A program made the translations under genes and the position numbers. Source: Paraburkholderia caballeronis (lineage in GTDB: Bacteria; Pseudomonadota; Gammaproteobacteria; Burkholderiales; Burkholderiaceae). Taken from it: a DNA stretch of 64,000 nt. A model generated the notes under the pieces. That model was given only the letters and a program-made list of their open reading frames with translations, was not told the origin of the DNA and did no database searches. The DNA lies in NCBI RefSeq assembly GCF_900104845.1, contig NZ_FNSR01000001.1, forward strand, positions 2,046,001 to 2,110,000. Direction: 5' to 3'. Positions 17,000-25,490 of this stretch are shown piece by piece (position 1 is the first letter of the stretch; each line of letters begins with the position of its first letter).

Positions 17000-17743
17000 T
17001 CAACGCATGAAAAGCCCGCCGTTGACGTCCCAGCATGCGCCGGTCGTGAACCACGCGTGCTCGGCCGCGAGCAGCACGGCGACGTCCGCGACGTAGTCGG
17101 CGCTGCCGAGGCGGCCGGCCGGAATGCCGGCGACCAGCTTGTCCAGCAGGTCGGCCGGCACGCTGTCGTGGACGATGGGCAGATCCATCGGCCCCGGCGA
17201 GATCGCATTCACGGTGACGCCTTGCGCGGCGAGGTCGCGCGCGAACACCTTCGTCAGATTGAGCACGCCGGCCTTCGACGCGGCGTAGTGCGCGCCGGTC
17301 GCGGTGCCGCCGTTCTGCCCCGCGAGCGACGCGATGTTCACGATCCGGCCGCCGCCGTGCGCGGCGAAATACCGGCCGAACACCTGGCAGCCGAACAGCA
17401 CGCTGCGCAGGTTCACGTCGATTGCGCGGTCGAACTGCTCGGCGGTCACGTCCATCACCGGCACGACTTCCGAGCGGCCCGCGTTGTTGACGAGCGCATC
17501 GATGCGCTGCCACGCGGCGAGGATCGCATCGCGAGCCGTCTCGAACGCGGCCTTGCTGCACACGTCGAGTTCGAGCGCGAGCGCGCGCGAGCCGTCGGGA
17601 CTCAGTTCGGCGGCGACGTCGCGCGCCATGTCGATACGGACGTCGCCGAGCGCGACGCGATAACCGGCAGCAAAAAAACGCCGCGCGAGCGCCGCGCCGA
17701 GCCCTTGCGCCGCGCCCGTCACCAGCACGACACGGTCCGTCAT
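17000..17743 (-). CDS. SDR-family oxidoreductase (FabG-like)
   Basis: 247 residues with the complete classical SDR set: TGAAQGLG for NAD(P), NNAG, a catalytic Ser in NIASLAG, and Tyr and Lys in HYAASKAG. Asp is present at the end of the second strand (ALGDVRID), which favours NAD. Its start overlaps the amidase stop by four bases (ATGA), so it is the last gene of the Rieske dioxygenase operon. By position it matches IacE of the indole-acetate pathway; a dehydrogenase acting on a ring diol or alcohol is a fair inference. Confidence 0.88.
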   Translation of the reverse strand: MTDRVVLVTGAAQGLGAALARRFFAAGYRVALGDVRIDMARDVAAELSPDGSRALALELDVCSKAAFETARDAILAAWQRIDALVNNAGRSEVVPVMDVTAEQFDRAIDVNLRSVLFGCQVFGRYFAAHGGGRIVNIASLAGQNGGTATGAHYAASKAGVLNLTKVFARDLAAQGVTVNAISPGPMDLPIVHDSVPADLLDKLVAGIPAGRLGSADYVADVAVLLAAEHAWFTTGACWDVNGGLFMR

Positions 17744-18882
17744 GCAAGCGTCTCCTGGGCCGCGAGCGCCGTCTCGAACTGCGCGGCGAGCGCGCAGACG
17801 AGTTCGTCGGCACCCTTGCGGGCGACGATCTGCAAACCCGCAACGAGCGGCGACCCCGCGATCGGCAGCGGCAGGCTGATCGCCGGATGGCCGCTCAGGT
17901 TGAACGGCCGGATCAGCGACGACATCGCGATCACCGACGTGCCGCTGCGCGCGGCGTCGAGCGTGATCGGCAGCGCCGGCAGCGTCGGCAGCACGATTGC
18001 ATCGACGCTGTCGAGCACGCGGTCCACCTCGGCGGTGAAATCGCGGCGCACGGACTCGGCGGCCTCAAGATCGGCGGGCGTCGTCAGCGAGGCGTGGCGC
18101 AGGCGCGCGTCGAGATCGGGGCCGAGCTTGCCGGTCTCGATCAGATGGCCGAACGCGCGCCACGTTTCCGCGTTGATTACGACGAGCCCCGCGTCGAACG
18201 CCGCGCGCAGACGCGGCAGCTCGACGTCGCGCGCGGCGAAGCCGGCAAGCGACGGCGCGCGCGCGACCGCGTCGCGGATCTCGCGCAGCGCATCGACCGC
18301 GACGATGCCGATTTTCGCGGCGCTCAGCGGCGTGGCCGCGGCGATCTCGTCGAAGCCCGGCGCGATGGCAGCCATCACGTCCGTCAGCGTGGTCATGTCG
18401 CGCGCGAACGGGCCGACGCAATCGAGCGTCGACACCAGCGGCGCGACGCCGTGGCGCGACACGCGGCCGAACGTCGGTTTCATGCCGATCACGCCGCAGC
18501 ACGCGGCGGGGCCGCGCACGGAGCCGCCCGTGTCGGTGCCGAGCGCCGCGCAGGTCAGGTGCAGGCCGACCGCCGCCGCCGAGCCGCTCGACGAGCCGCC
18601 GGGAATACGGGTCTCGTCCTGCGGATTCTCCGGCGTGCCGGTGTAGTCGTTGATGCCCGTCATGCCGAATGCCAGCTCGTGCATGTTGGTTTTGCCGACC
18701 ACGCGCCAGCCCGCTTCGAGCAGCCGTTCGACCACTTCCGCGTGCGCGGCGGCCGGCGGCGCGTTGGCGAGCGCGCGGCTGCCGGCGGTGGTCGGATAAC
18801 CGGCGACGTCGATGCTGTCCTTGATCGCGATGCTCGGGCCGTCGGCGTCGCCGAGCGAAAACTCGCTGATGAACTCGTTCAT
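17740..18882 (-). CDS. Amidase-signature family hydrolase, short form
   Basis: 380 residues from ATG 18882. The Ser-cisSer-Lys triad is visible: Lys21 in IKDSID, the cis-Ser in GGSSSGS (97-98) and the nucleophile Ser121 in GTDTGGSVRG. Most amidase-signature enzymes carry 50-80 residues before the catalytic Lys; here there are only 20, and the neighbouring gene ends six bases upstream, so this is a real short form. It hydrolyses an amide in the pathway; IacH of the iac cluster is a similar amidase. Overlaps the SDR by ATGA. Confidence 0.86.
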   Translation of the reverse strand: MNEFISEFSLGDADGPSIAIKDSIDVAGYPTTAGSRALANAPPAAAHAEVVERLLEAGWRVVGKTNMHELAFGMTGINDYTGTPENPQDETRIPGGSSSGSAAAVGLHLTCAALGTDTGGSVRGPAACCGVIGMKPTFGRVSRHGVAPLVSTLDCVGPFARDMTTLTDVMAAIAPGFDEIAAATPLSAAKIGIVAVDALREIRDAVARAPSLAGFAARDVELPRLRAAFDAGLVVINAETWRAFGHLIETGKLGPDLDARLRHASLTTPADLEAAESVRRDFTAEVDRVLDSVDAIVLPTLPALPITLDAARSGTSVIAMSSLIRPFNLSGHPAISLPLPIAGSPLVAGLQIVARKGADELVCALAAQFETALAAQETLA

Positions 18883-18887
18883 GGCAG

Positions 18888-19430
18888 TCAGGTTTCGGTG
18901 GGGGAGGGAACGACTTGCCACGGCGCGTCGAACAGGCGCCGGGTCCGGAAATGCCGGATCAGCCATGCGCCCGAGGTTGCGCACGGCACGAAGTCCACGT
19001 CGATTCGCGCGGCGATCAGTTCCGCGCTGCCCGCGACATAACCGGACGCTTGGAGCATCAACCAGCGGCCGCTCGCGTGCGTCGCGTCGGCGGCCACGTC
19101 GATCCGCTCCGCGCTCAGGAAATGCGTGTTGACCGAGAAGTGCTGCGTCGGCGGCAGATAACGCGTCAGCATTGCGAGAATCGCGTCGCGCCCTTCGAGC
19201 CGGCCGAACTTGCTCTCGTAGAGCGGGCCGACGCCTTCCCATACGGCGTCGTCAGCGAACAGCGACGCGAGCGTCTCGTCCGCGAACCCGCCGGCCGGCA
19301 CGTCGCACAGCGCCATATAACGCACCATGGTCCGCTGCACCGCGCGTTCCGCTTCGAGCGCAACCACGCGGCGCAGCAGTTCCGCGTACGCGGCGGCCGG
19401 CGAATCCGGCGCGGAAGCAGGGGGCTTCAC
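18888..19430 (-). CDS. SnoaL/NTF2-like protein in the Rieske operon
   Basis: 180 residues starting at GTG 19430, which overlaps the preceding stop as GTGA. A helix with RTMVRYMALCD is followed by an alpha+beta cone typical of NTF2/SnoaL-like proteins (LFADDAVWEGVG, YESKFGRLEGRDAI, HFSVNTHFLSAERI, GRWLMLQASGY). The family includes dioxygenase beta subunits, ketosteroid isomerases and cyclases; no catalytic role can be assigned. A protein of this kind (IacI) also occurs in iac clusters. Confidence 0.75.
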   Translation of the reverse strand: MKPPASAPDSPAAAYAELLRRVVALEAERAVQRTMVRYMALCDVPAGGFADETLASLFADDAVWEGVGPLYESKFGRLEGRDAILAMLTRYLPPTQHFSVNTHFLSAERIDVAADATHASGRWLMLQASGYVAGSAELIAARIDVDFVPCATSGAWLIRHFRTRRLFDAPWQVVPSPTET

Positions 19431-19792
19431 GACGCCTCCGGCACGCGCAGCGCGCGGCCGACGCGCGCCTCGATCTTGCCGTAGCGCCACAGGCTGTAGT
19501 CGCCGACCGGGGTCGTGCGATACAGGTTGCAGACTGCGGCGACGGCGTCGAGGTCGGCCACGTCGGCCATGATGTAGAAGGTCCAGGGCGCGCCGCCGGA
19601 CGCGCCGACGGCGAGCCGGTCGTCGTCCATGATGCCGAGCACGCGGACGCCTTCCATCGCCTCGACCGCCGAAAGCATCGCGCCATAGGCCTGCCACACC
19701 GCGCCGGTTTCGCCGCGCGGCAGGTCGAAGAAATTCTGCGTCACGCCGCAGCAGAACAGCACGCGCAGCGGCAGCGTCGCGGTGTCAGCCAT
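19427..19792 (-). CDS. EthD/IacB-like small alpha-beta barrel protein
   Basis: 121 residues from ATG 19792, with GGAGAG upstream; an in-frame ATG at 19834 is less likely. The pattern FFCCG-type strand, DLPRGETGAVWQAYGAM, a long middle strand and DYSLWRYGKIEARVGRAL suggests a dimeric ferredoxin-like barrel, as in EthD and in IacB of the iac cluster. Function not established for the family. It sits between the dioxygenase beta subunit and the SnoaL-like gene, 58 bp after the former and overlapping the latter by four bases. Confidence 0.65.
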   Translation of the reverse strand: MADTATLPLRVLFCCGVTQNFFDLPRGETGAVWQAYGAMLSAVEAMEGVRVLGIMDDDRLAVGASGGAPWTFYIMADVADLDAVAAVCNLYRTTPVGDYSLWRYGKIEARVGRALRVPEAS

Positions 19793-19850
19793 GAGAGGGC
19801 TCTCCAGTTGTCGCGCCGTCTTGCGCACGCCCATGAGCGGGCGTGCAAAG

Positions 19851-20357
19851 TCAGAGCAGGAATCCGATCGCGTTCAGCGTATCGGTCGAGTCGATCAGAC
19901 GGACCACCTTCTGCACGATGCGCGGCTCGTCGTCCGACAGGTCGAGCCGGTGTTCGAGGTCCGCCGCGAACAGCGTCGGGGTGCCGCGCTTGTACGCGAC
20001 GACCACCTGCGCGGAACGCACCGTGACCAGCGCGCTGTTCCCGTCGTCGCTTTCGTCGAGCGCGAAGCGCGACACGGTTCGTATCGTGCGCGCCGCATCC
20101 GACACCGACGGCGAGTAACCCGCGAGCATCCGCTGCACGCGCAGCTCGCGCATCGCGTGGTCATCGTAGGCGTAGTTCAGCGTGGCCGCGAAGTCGGTCG
20201 CGTGCGGATCGATCGGCACCACGTAGTGGCCCGCGCCGGACCACAGTCCGAGCCAGCGGCCATAGTCCTTGCGGTCGAGCAGTTCCGCCTCGCGCCAGAT
20301 GAACTGCATCGCGCGCACGAGCGTCGGCTGCGCGAGCATCGTTTCGATGTCGTTCAC
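19851..20357 (-). CDS. Rieske ring-hydroxylating dioxygenase, beta subunit
   Basis: 168 residues from GTG 20357, overlapping the alpha-subunit stop as GTGA. Size and sequence (FIWREAELLDRKDYGRWLGLW near the start, ELRVQRMLAGYSPSVSDAARTIR in the middle) match the SnoaL-fold beta subunit that stabilises alpha3beta3 dioxygenases. No redox centre is expected. Equivalent to IacD if the cluster is iac-like. Confidence 0.9.
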   Translation of the reverse strand: MNDIETMLAQPTLVRAMQFIWREAELLDRKDYGRWLGLWSGAGHYVVPIDPHATDFAATLNYAYDDHAMRELRVQRMLAGYSPSVSDAARTIRTVSRFALDESDDGNSALVTVRSAQVVVAYKRGTPTLFAADLEHRLDLSDDEPRIVQKVVRLIDSTDTLNAIGFLL

Positions 20358-21649
20358 GATTGCGGCTCCATCATCAGCTTCCATTGCGCATACGCGGCGC
20401 GCATCCCGGTTTCGTCGGTGGCGTGCGCGGTCTTCTGGCCGTCCGGCGCGGTGGTCTCTCGGTTCAGCCCGCGGTTCACGAGGATCGGCACGTCGGGGCC
20501 GGCATACGAGCCGCGCTGCACGCGCTCCCACGCTTCCGCGTCGTCCGGGCTGCCGAAGCCGAGCGGCCCCTGGAAGTGTTCATGCACGCGCAGGCGCACC
20601 TGGTTCGCCTCCTCGGGACCGCCGTCCATGCCGAGCGCGACGTGGCGGATCTCCGTTTCGTCGACCGAGATCGGCCGCAGCACGCGAAAGAACGACATCG
20701 ACAGCGCCAGGTTCGGAAACAGGTTCACGTTGAAGCCGACGCCCATCAGCGAGCGCACGATGCGCCGCACTTCGTCGGGCGCATACGACTTCGCGAGCGA
20801 CGCGGCGAGCGCCTCGTGACGCACCGGAAGCGGCGCGCCGTTGTCGTCGTCGAGATCGATCAGTTCCGGCATCAGCACCGCGACGCTGTGGCCGTTGCCG
20901 AGCGAACGGCAGAACGCGCCGTCGCTCGTCATGAAGCTGGTGATCGCGGCCGCGGTTTCGTCGTCGATGGTCTTCATCCACGACTTGTGGACCACCGGGA
21001 AGTGATAGAGATCGGTCGTGTTCTCCAGCTGGATTTTCCAGTTGCCCTTGAAGCGGAAGCGGTGCTCGCCGTTCACCTTGACCGGATAACCGGCGCCCTG
21101 TTTCATGAACAGGTCGATCCACGGTTTCGCGCCGCCGAGGAAGTCTTCGAGCGGCTCGATCGTCGGGTTGAAGCTCGCGAAGATCAGCCCCTGATAGATG
21201 CCGACGCGCAGCGAGCGCAGCGGCAGTTCGCGCTTGTCCGCGATGCCTTCGTAGCCGTCGCCATACGGCAGCGCGCGCAGCGCGCCGTCGAGGCCGTAGC
21301 TCCAGCTATGGTACGGACACGTGAAGCCGCGCGCGTTGCCCTTGTGCTGCTCGCAGACCGTCGCCGCGCGATGGCGGCAGCGGTTTTCGAGCACGTTGAC
21401 CGAGCCGTCGCGATCGCGCACGACGATCACCGGCTGACGGCCGATCACCGTGGTGCGGAAGTCGCCGGGGTTCGGCAACTCGCTTTCGTGCGCGACCCAG
21501 ATCCAGGTCTGATAGAAGATCCGGTCGAGTTCCGTTTCGAACAGCGCCGGATCGTTGTACAGCGAAGGCATCACGCGGTCGGGTTCGACCCGCGTGCGCA
21601 GCGCGCTCGTGTCGATGGCCTGACAGGGCGGCTGAAGGATGTCGCTCAT
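20354..21649 (-). CDS. Rieske ring-hydroxylating dioxygenase, alpha subunit
   Basis: 431 residues from ATG 21649. The Rieske 2Fe-2S ligands are Cys91/His93 and Cys111/His114 (CRH and CPYH). The mononuclear iron site shows Asp213, His216 and His221 in a DLYHFPVVH arrangement. It is the catalytic subunit for cis-dihydroxylation or oxygenation of an aromatic ring, using electrons from the reductase at 22698. It leads a six-gene minus-strand operon (alpha, beta, EthD-like, SnoaL-like, amidase, SDR) transcribed away from the LysR gene. IacC-like is the best specific guess; benzoate- or anthranilate-type enzymes are alternatives. Confidence 0.93.
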   Translation of the reverse strand: MSDILQPPCQAIDTSALRTRVEPDRVMPSLYNDPALFETELDRIFYQTWIWVAHESELPNPGDFRTTVIGRQPVIVVRDRDGSVNVLENRCRHRAATVCEQHKGNARGFTCPYHSWSYGLDGALRALPYGDGYEGIADKRELPLRSLRVGIYQGLIFASFNPTIEPLEDFLGGAKPWIDLFMKQGAGYPVKVNGEHRFRFKGNWKIQLENTTDLYHFPVVHKSWMKTIDDETAAAITSFMTSDGAFCRSLGNGHSVAVLMPELIDLDDDNGAPLPVRHEALAASLAKSYAPDEVRRIVRSLMGVGFNVNLFPNLALSMSFFRVLRPISVDETEIRHVALGMDGGPEEANQVRLRVHEHFQGPLGFGSPDDAEAWERVQRGSYAGPDVPILVNRGLNRETTAPDGQKTAHATDETGMRAAYAQWKLMMEPQS

Positions 21650-21715
21650 CGGTGACCTTTGTGGGGAAAGAGTTTGTGCGCCTGACGATGGATGCAGTGT
21701 CGGCCGCGGCTTCGA

Positions 21716-21726
21716 ATCGGTCAAAT
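21716..21726. promoter_or_regulatory. Shared motif ATCGGTCAAAT in the dioxygenase-lysR spacer
   Basis: The 11-mer ATCGGTCAAAT lies in the 116-bp divergent spacer. A 9/11 match, ATTGGTCAGAT, occurs on the minus strand at 23762-23752 ahead of the reductase gene. This is a candidate site for the LysR protein at 21766. Confidence 0.35.
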
Positions 21727-21765
21727 TCATCTAAAATCAGTCCCTCCATCAATACGGCAAATGAC

Positions 21766-22701
21766 ATGACGTCGCTCGACCACGTCGATCTGAATCTGCT
21801 GCGGGTGTTCAACGCGATCATCGAGGAGCGCAGTCTCACGCGGGCCGGACAGCGTCTCGCGCTGTCGCAGCCCGCGGTCAGTTATGCGCTGGGCCGGCTG
21901 CGCACGCTGTTCGACGATCCGCTGTTCATCCGCACGCGTGTCGGCATGCAGCCCACGCCGATCGCGCTGGAACTGTCGGGAATCGTCGGCCGCGCGCTCG
22001 ACACGGTGCGCGAGGCGCTGCGTTACGCAGAGCGGTTCGATCCCGCCGTGAGCACGCGGACCTTCCGGCTGTCGTTATCGGATGCGGGGGAGCTGGCGTA
22101 TCTGCCGCCGATCTGCGAGGCGCTGCACCGGCTCGCGCCGAACGTGCGGCTGCGCATCGAGCCGACGCCGGTCGAGCAGATCGAGGAGGCATTGCGGGTG
22201 AGCCGTCTCGACTTCGCGATCGGCAACCTGCCGGAACTGGCCGCGCATACGCGGCACCGGCTGCTGTTCGACGAAACTTACGTATGCATGACGCGCAAGC
22301 GCCGCGGTCTGCCGCGCGGGCCGCGGATCGACCTGGCGTCGTTCACGGCCGCGACCCACGTGCAGGTGCTGTCCGTCGAGCACAGCCATCATGCGCTGGA
22401 GGATGCGTTTCGCGCGCATGGAGTCGGCCGCAATACGGTGCTCGAACTGCCGCACTTCGTGGCGCTGCCGAGCGTGCTCGCGGTGACCGGTTATTACGCG
22501 ACGCTGCCGCGCCGGCTCGCGCAGATTTTCAACCGCGATGGGGAATTCCGGATCTACGAACTGCCGGTCGAACTGCCCGGCGCGTCCGTGACGATGCACT
22601 GGCACGAGAACTTCGACGGCGACGAAGGCAACGTGTGGCTGCGCGAACTGATGACCGACATCGTCCGCACGTTCGACCGGCAACTGGGCAAACGCGCCTA
22701 G
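21766..22701 (+). CDS. LysR-family regulator of the Rieske operon
   Basis: 311 residues from ATG 21766. The N-terminal helix-turn-helix (LLRVFNAIIEERSLTRAGQRLALSQPAVSYALGRLR) is of NodD/PcaQ type and the rest is a LysR substrate-binding domain. It is divergent from the dioxygenase operon, the standard layout for a LysR activator of an aromatic pathway, and its last bases overlap the convergent reductase stop in a shared CTAG. Known iac clusters more often use MarR-type IacR, so the regulator differs. Confidence 0.9.
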   Translation: MTSLDHVDLNLLRVFNAIIEERSLTRAGQRLALSQPAVSYALGRLRTLFDDPLFIRTRVGMQPTPIALELSGIVGRALDTVREALRYAERFDPAVSTRTFRLSLSDAGELAYLPPICEALHRLAPNVRLRIEPTPVEQIEEALRVSRLDFAIGNLPELAAHTRHRLLFDETYVCMTRKRRGLPRGPRIDLASFTAATHVQVLSVEHSHHALEDAFRAHGVGRNTVLELPHFVALPSVLAVTGYYATLPRRLAQIFNRDGEFRIYELPVELPGASVTMHWHENFDGDEGNVWLRELMTDIVRTFDRQLGKRA

Positions 22702-23678
22702 AGGTCGAGCACGAGAAGAGGGGAGCGCGAGCGGGACACGCAGCAGCAGATCGTCTTGCCGCCCGCGCGTTCGGCCTGGCTCAGGCAATGGTCGCGATGG
22801 TCGGGCTCGCCGTCGACCACGTCGATCATGCAGGTGCCGCAGACGCCTTCGCCGCACGACGTGTCGATTTCGACGCCGATCGACGCGAGCGCGTCGACGA
22901 TCGAGATGCCGGGGTTCACGCGCACGGTTTGGCCGCTGCGGGCGAGGCGGATGTCGAAGGTGCTGGCGTTGGCCGTTGCGTCGGGCGCTTCGGTGCGATC
23001 CGCTTCGGCCGAGAAGCGTTCGAAATGCACGGCGTCGGTTGGGACATGGCGGCTGGCCGTGTCGATCACCTGATCCATGAACGGGCCTGGGCCGCAGGTG
23101 TAGACGTGCGCGTCCGCTTCGCATGGCGCGAGGATGCCGGCGAGCGTCGTGTCGAGGTCGGCGGGTTCGACGCCGCAGTGGAGCCGCAGACGTTCGCCGA
23201 ATGGAGATTGGGTCAGCAGCGGCAGGAACGCCGCGTGGGCCTCGCTGCGCACGAAATAATGCAGGACGAACGGCGCGCCGTCGCGGACCAGTTGGTACGC
23301 CATGCTGACGAGCGGCGTCACGCCGATGCCCGCGCCGACCAGCACGTGCGAACCGGCCTGCGGGGCGAGGCGAAAGCGGTTGCGCGGTGCGCCGATGACC
23401 AGCTGCGTGCCGACTTCGACGTGGTCGTGCAGCGCGCTCGACCCGCCTCGCGACGCGGGTTCGCGCTTGACGGCGAACACGTGACGGCGGGTGTCGTCGG
23501 GGTCGCCGCACAGCGAGTATTGCCGCACGATGCCGGACGGGCCGGTGACGTCGATATGCGCGCCGGCTTCGTACGCGTCGAACGGCGCGCCGTCGATGCG
23601 GGATACGACGAACGAGCGGATACCGGGAGCTTCGTCGCGGATGGCGTCGACGCGGACGGGATGAAGCGATGATTTCAT
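22698..23678 (-). CDS. Dioxygenase reductase, FMN/NAD plus C-terminal 2Fe-2S (VanB/PDR type)
   Basis: 326 residues from ATG 23678. Residues 1-105 form the flavin domain (RQYSL at 52-56), 110-230 the NAD domain (GAGIGVTP, CGPGPF), and 240-326 a plant-type ferredoxin with Cys275, Cys280, Cys283 and Cys298. This order is that of phthalate dioxygenase reductase, VanB and IacF. It would pass electrons from NADH to the Rieske alpha subunit. It is a separate minus-strand unit convergent with lysR, not part of the dioxygenase operon, but shares an upstream motif with it. Confidence 0.9.
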   Translation of the reverse strand: MKSSLHPVRVDAIRDEAPGIRSFVVSRIDGAPFDAYEAGAHIDVTGPSGIVRQYSLCGDPDDTRRHVFAVKREPASRGGSSALHDHVEVGTQLVIGAPRNRFRLAPQAGSHVLVGAGIGVTPLVSMAYQLVRDGAPFVLHYFVRSEAHAAFLPLLTQSPFGERLRLHCGVEPADLDTTLAGILAPCEADAHVYTCGPGPFMDQVIDTASRHVPTDAVHFERFSAEADRTEAPDATANASTFDIRLARSGQTVRVNPGISIVDALASIGVEIDTSCGEGVCGTCMIDVVDGEPDHRDHCLSQAERAGGKTICCCVSRSRSPLLVLDL

Positions 23679-24021
23679 GGGCGTGGAGACGGCGTAGGTC
23701 GGTGCGTGGACTGATTGCTGGACGCGTGGCGAGCATACGGGCCATCGGTGCATCTGACCAATCGATAATAAAAGGCTTGGGGTATTGGTGAGGTTTATAG
23801 CGGGGGGGCTGCGGATTCGGTGCTGCGTTGGACCTTCGGACCTGGCGGGTCGGCAGGCTACCTTGGTGATGGGAATTCCTGGTCTGCTTGCGTGATTTTA
23901 CATAAGATAAATTATCAACGTTAAGTCTGTAGGTCCCAAATAGAAATGTCGGGTTTCCGCTAAATAGAAATGTCGTGTTTTAGGTAGTTTGAGCGCCGGA
24001 CATCCGCTCTGGGAGCCGGCG
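23679..24021. other. Reductase promoter region and left end of the IS
   Basis: 343 bp without a gene. Near 23752-23762 is the TGACCAAT motif shared with the dioxygenase promoter. From about 23890 the DNA becomes AT-rich, and at 23938 the IS terminal repeats start. The ISNCY-type element therefore lies about 260 bp upstream of the reductase start. Confidence 0.5.
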
Positions 24022-25484
24022 ATGAACGCGACTGGGACGATCACGATGACGATGCGCGAGGTGGACAGGTTCAAGGTCATCCAGGCGGTAACGGAGGCGC
24101 GGCTCAAGCCTGGCCAGGCCGCCGTGCGGCTCGGGCTGAGCGTGCGACAGGTCGAGCGGCTGGTGCTGCGCTATCAGGCCGCTGGCGTGGCGGGACTGGT
24201 ATCGGGCAAGCGTGGCCGTCCCGGCAACCACCAGCTGCCGCCCGGCAAGGCGCAGCGTGCGCTGGCGCTGATCCGCGAGCGCTACCCGGATTTTGGGCCG
24301 ACGCTGGCCTGCGAGAAGCTGCGGGAGTGTCACGGCATCGGACTGGCGGTCGAGACGGTGCGTACGCTGATGCGGGCAGCCGGGCTGTGGATTCCGCGCA
24401 GGGAGCGTCCGCCGAAGGTCTACCAGCCGCGCAACCGACGTGCGTGCCTGGGCGAACTGATCCAGATCGACGGCAGCGATCACCGCTGGTTCGAGGACCG
24501 GGCGCCCGCCTGTACGCTGCTGGTGTTCATCGATGACGCGACCGGGCGCCTGATGGAGCTGCACTTCACGGCCACCGAGTCGACCTTCAGTTACTTTGAG
24601 GCGCTGGCGAAGTATCTGAAGGTGCACGGCAAGCCCGTCGCGTTCTATAGCGACAAGGCCAGCGTCTTCTATGTGAAGCAGCGCTCGCAGACGGCGGGCA
24701 AAGGCGTCACGCAGTTTGGCCGCGCCCTGTACGAACTGAACATCGACGCATTCTGTGCGAACACGAGCCAGGCCAAGGGCCGTGTGGAGCGCGCCAACCT
24801 GACGTTGCAGGACCGGCTGGTGAAGGAGTTGCGCTTGCGTGGGATCAGCACGCGGGAGGCGGCCAACGCTTATGCGCCCTCCTTCATCGCCGACTTCAAC
24901 CGGCGTTTCGGCCGGCTACCGAAGAGCGATTACGACGCGCACCGGCCGCTGCGTGCTGACGAGGATCTGCGGCAGATCCTCGCGTATCGCGTGCCACGCA
25001 AAGTCTCCAATGCGCTGACCGTGCAGTACGACCGCGTGATGTATCTGCTCGATGACACGCCCGTTAGTCGCGGGCTGATGCATGAATACGTCGAGGTCGT
25101 TGAATACCCCGATAGCGTCATCGAGGTCCAGGCCAGTGGTGTGACGCTACCGTACCGGCAATACGATCGCATCGCACGTGTCGATCAGGGCGCCGAGGTC
25201 GAGAACAAGCGGCTCGCGAGCGTGCTGGAGGTGGCCCGTTGCGTACAGGCGATGCGTGACGATCGCTGGGCGGCGGGCTCGCCCTCACGCACCCATTGCG
25301 GTGAAGAGGTTCGCGCGAAGAAAGCGCTTGTCGGGCTGAAGAAACAGCGCGCCATTGACGTTGCCGACATCAATCATGCTGTTCTGGACGTCAGTGCCAA
25401 AACAAGGCGGGAACGGGGGGCGGCTGCGCCGCCCAACCCGGAAACATAAGAAAAAGCACACCAAAACCCGACATTTCTATTTAG
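23938..25484 (+). mobile_element. Complete ISNCY-like insertion sequence
   Basis: The left end carries two direct copies of AAATAGAAATGTCGKGTTT, at 23938-23956 and 23962-23980. The right end at about 25464-25484 holds the inverse copy AAACCCGACATTTCTATTT. The transposase gene fills the inside. These motifs define the ends only approximately; no target duplication is obvious by eye. It appears intact and could still move. Confidence 0.75.
24022..25449 (+). CDS. ISNCY-family DDE transposase
   Basis: 475 residues from ATG 24022 (TTG 23989 is in frame). An N-terminal helix-turn-helix (about 10-55: DRFKVIQAVTE, GLSVRQVERLVLRY) is followed by an rve-type integrase core with Asp150 (QIDGSDH), Asp211 (SDKASVF) and Glu256 (AKGRVERANLTL). 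No frameshift or stop interrupts it. The family is annotated as ISNCY or Mu/IS481-related transposase in Burkholderiales. Confidence 0.9.
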   Translation: MNATGTITMTMREVDRFKVIQAVTEARLKPGQAAVRLGLSVRQVERLVLRYQAAGVAGLVSGKRGRPGNHQLPPGKAQRALALIRERYPDFGPTLACEKLRECHGIGLAVETVRTLMRAAGLWIPRRERPPKVYQPRNRRACLGELIQIDGSDHRWFEDRAPACTLLVFIDDATGRLMELHFTATESTFSYFEALAKYLKVHGKPVAFYSDKASVFYVKQRSQTAGKGVTQFGRALYELNIDAFCANTSQAKGRVERANLTLQDRLVKELRLRGISTREAANAYAPSFIADFNRRFGRLPKSDYDAHRPLRADEDLRQILAYRVPRKVSNALTVQYDRVMYLLDDTPVSRGLMHEYVEVVEYPDSVIEVQASGVTLPYRQYDRIARVDQGAEVENKRLASVLEVARCVQAMRDDRWAAGSPSRTHCGEEVRAKKALVGLKKQRAIDVADINHAVLDVSAKTRRERGAAAPPNPET

Positions 25485-25490
25485 CTGGAG

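Noticed and set aside
23989..24021. TTG 23989 as transposase start
   Set aside because: It would add 11 residues lying in the IS end; ATG 24022 begins a conserved segment that the remnant copy also starts with (GTITMTMREVDR).
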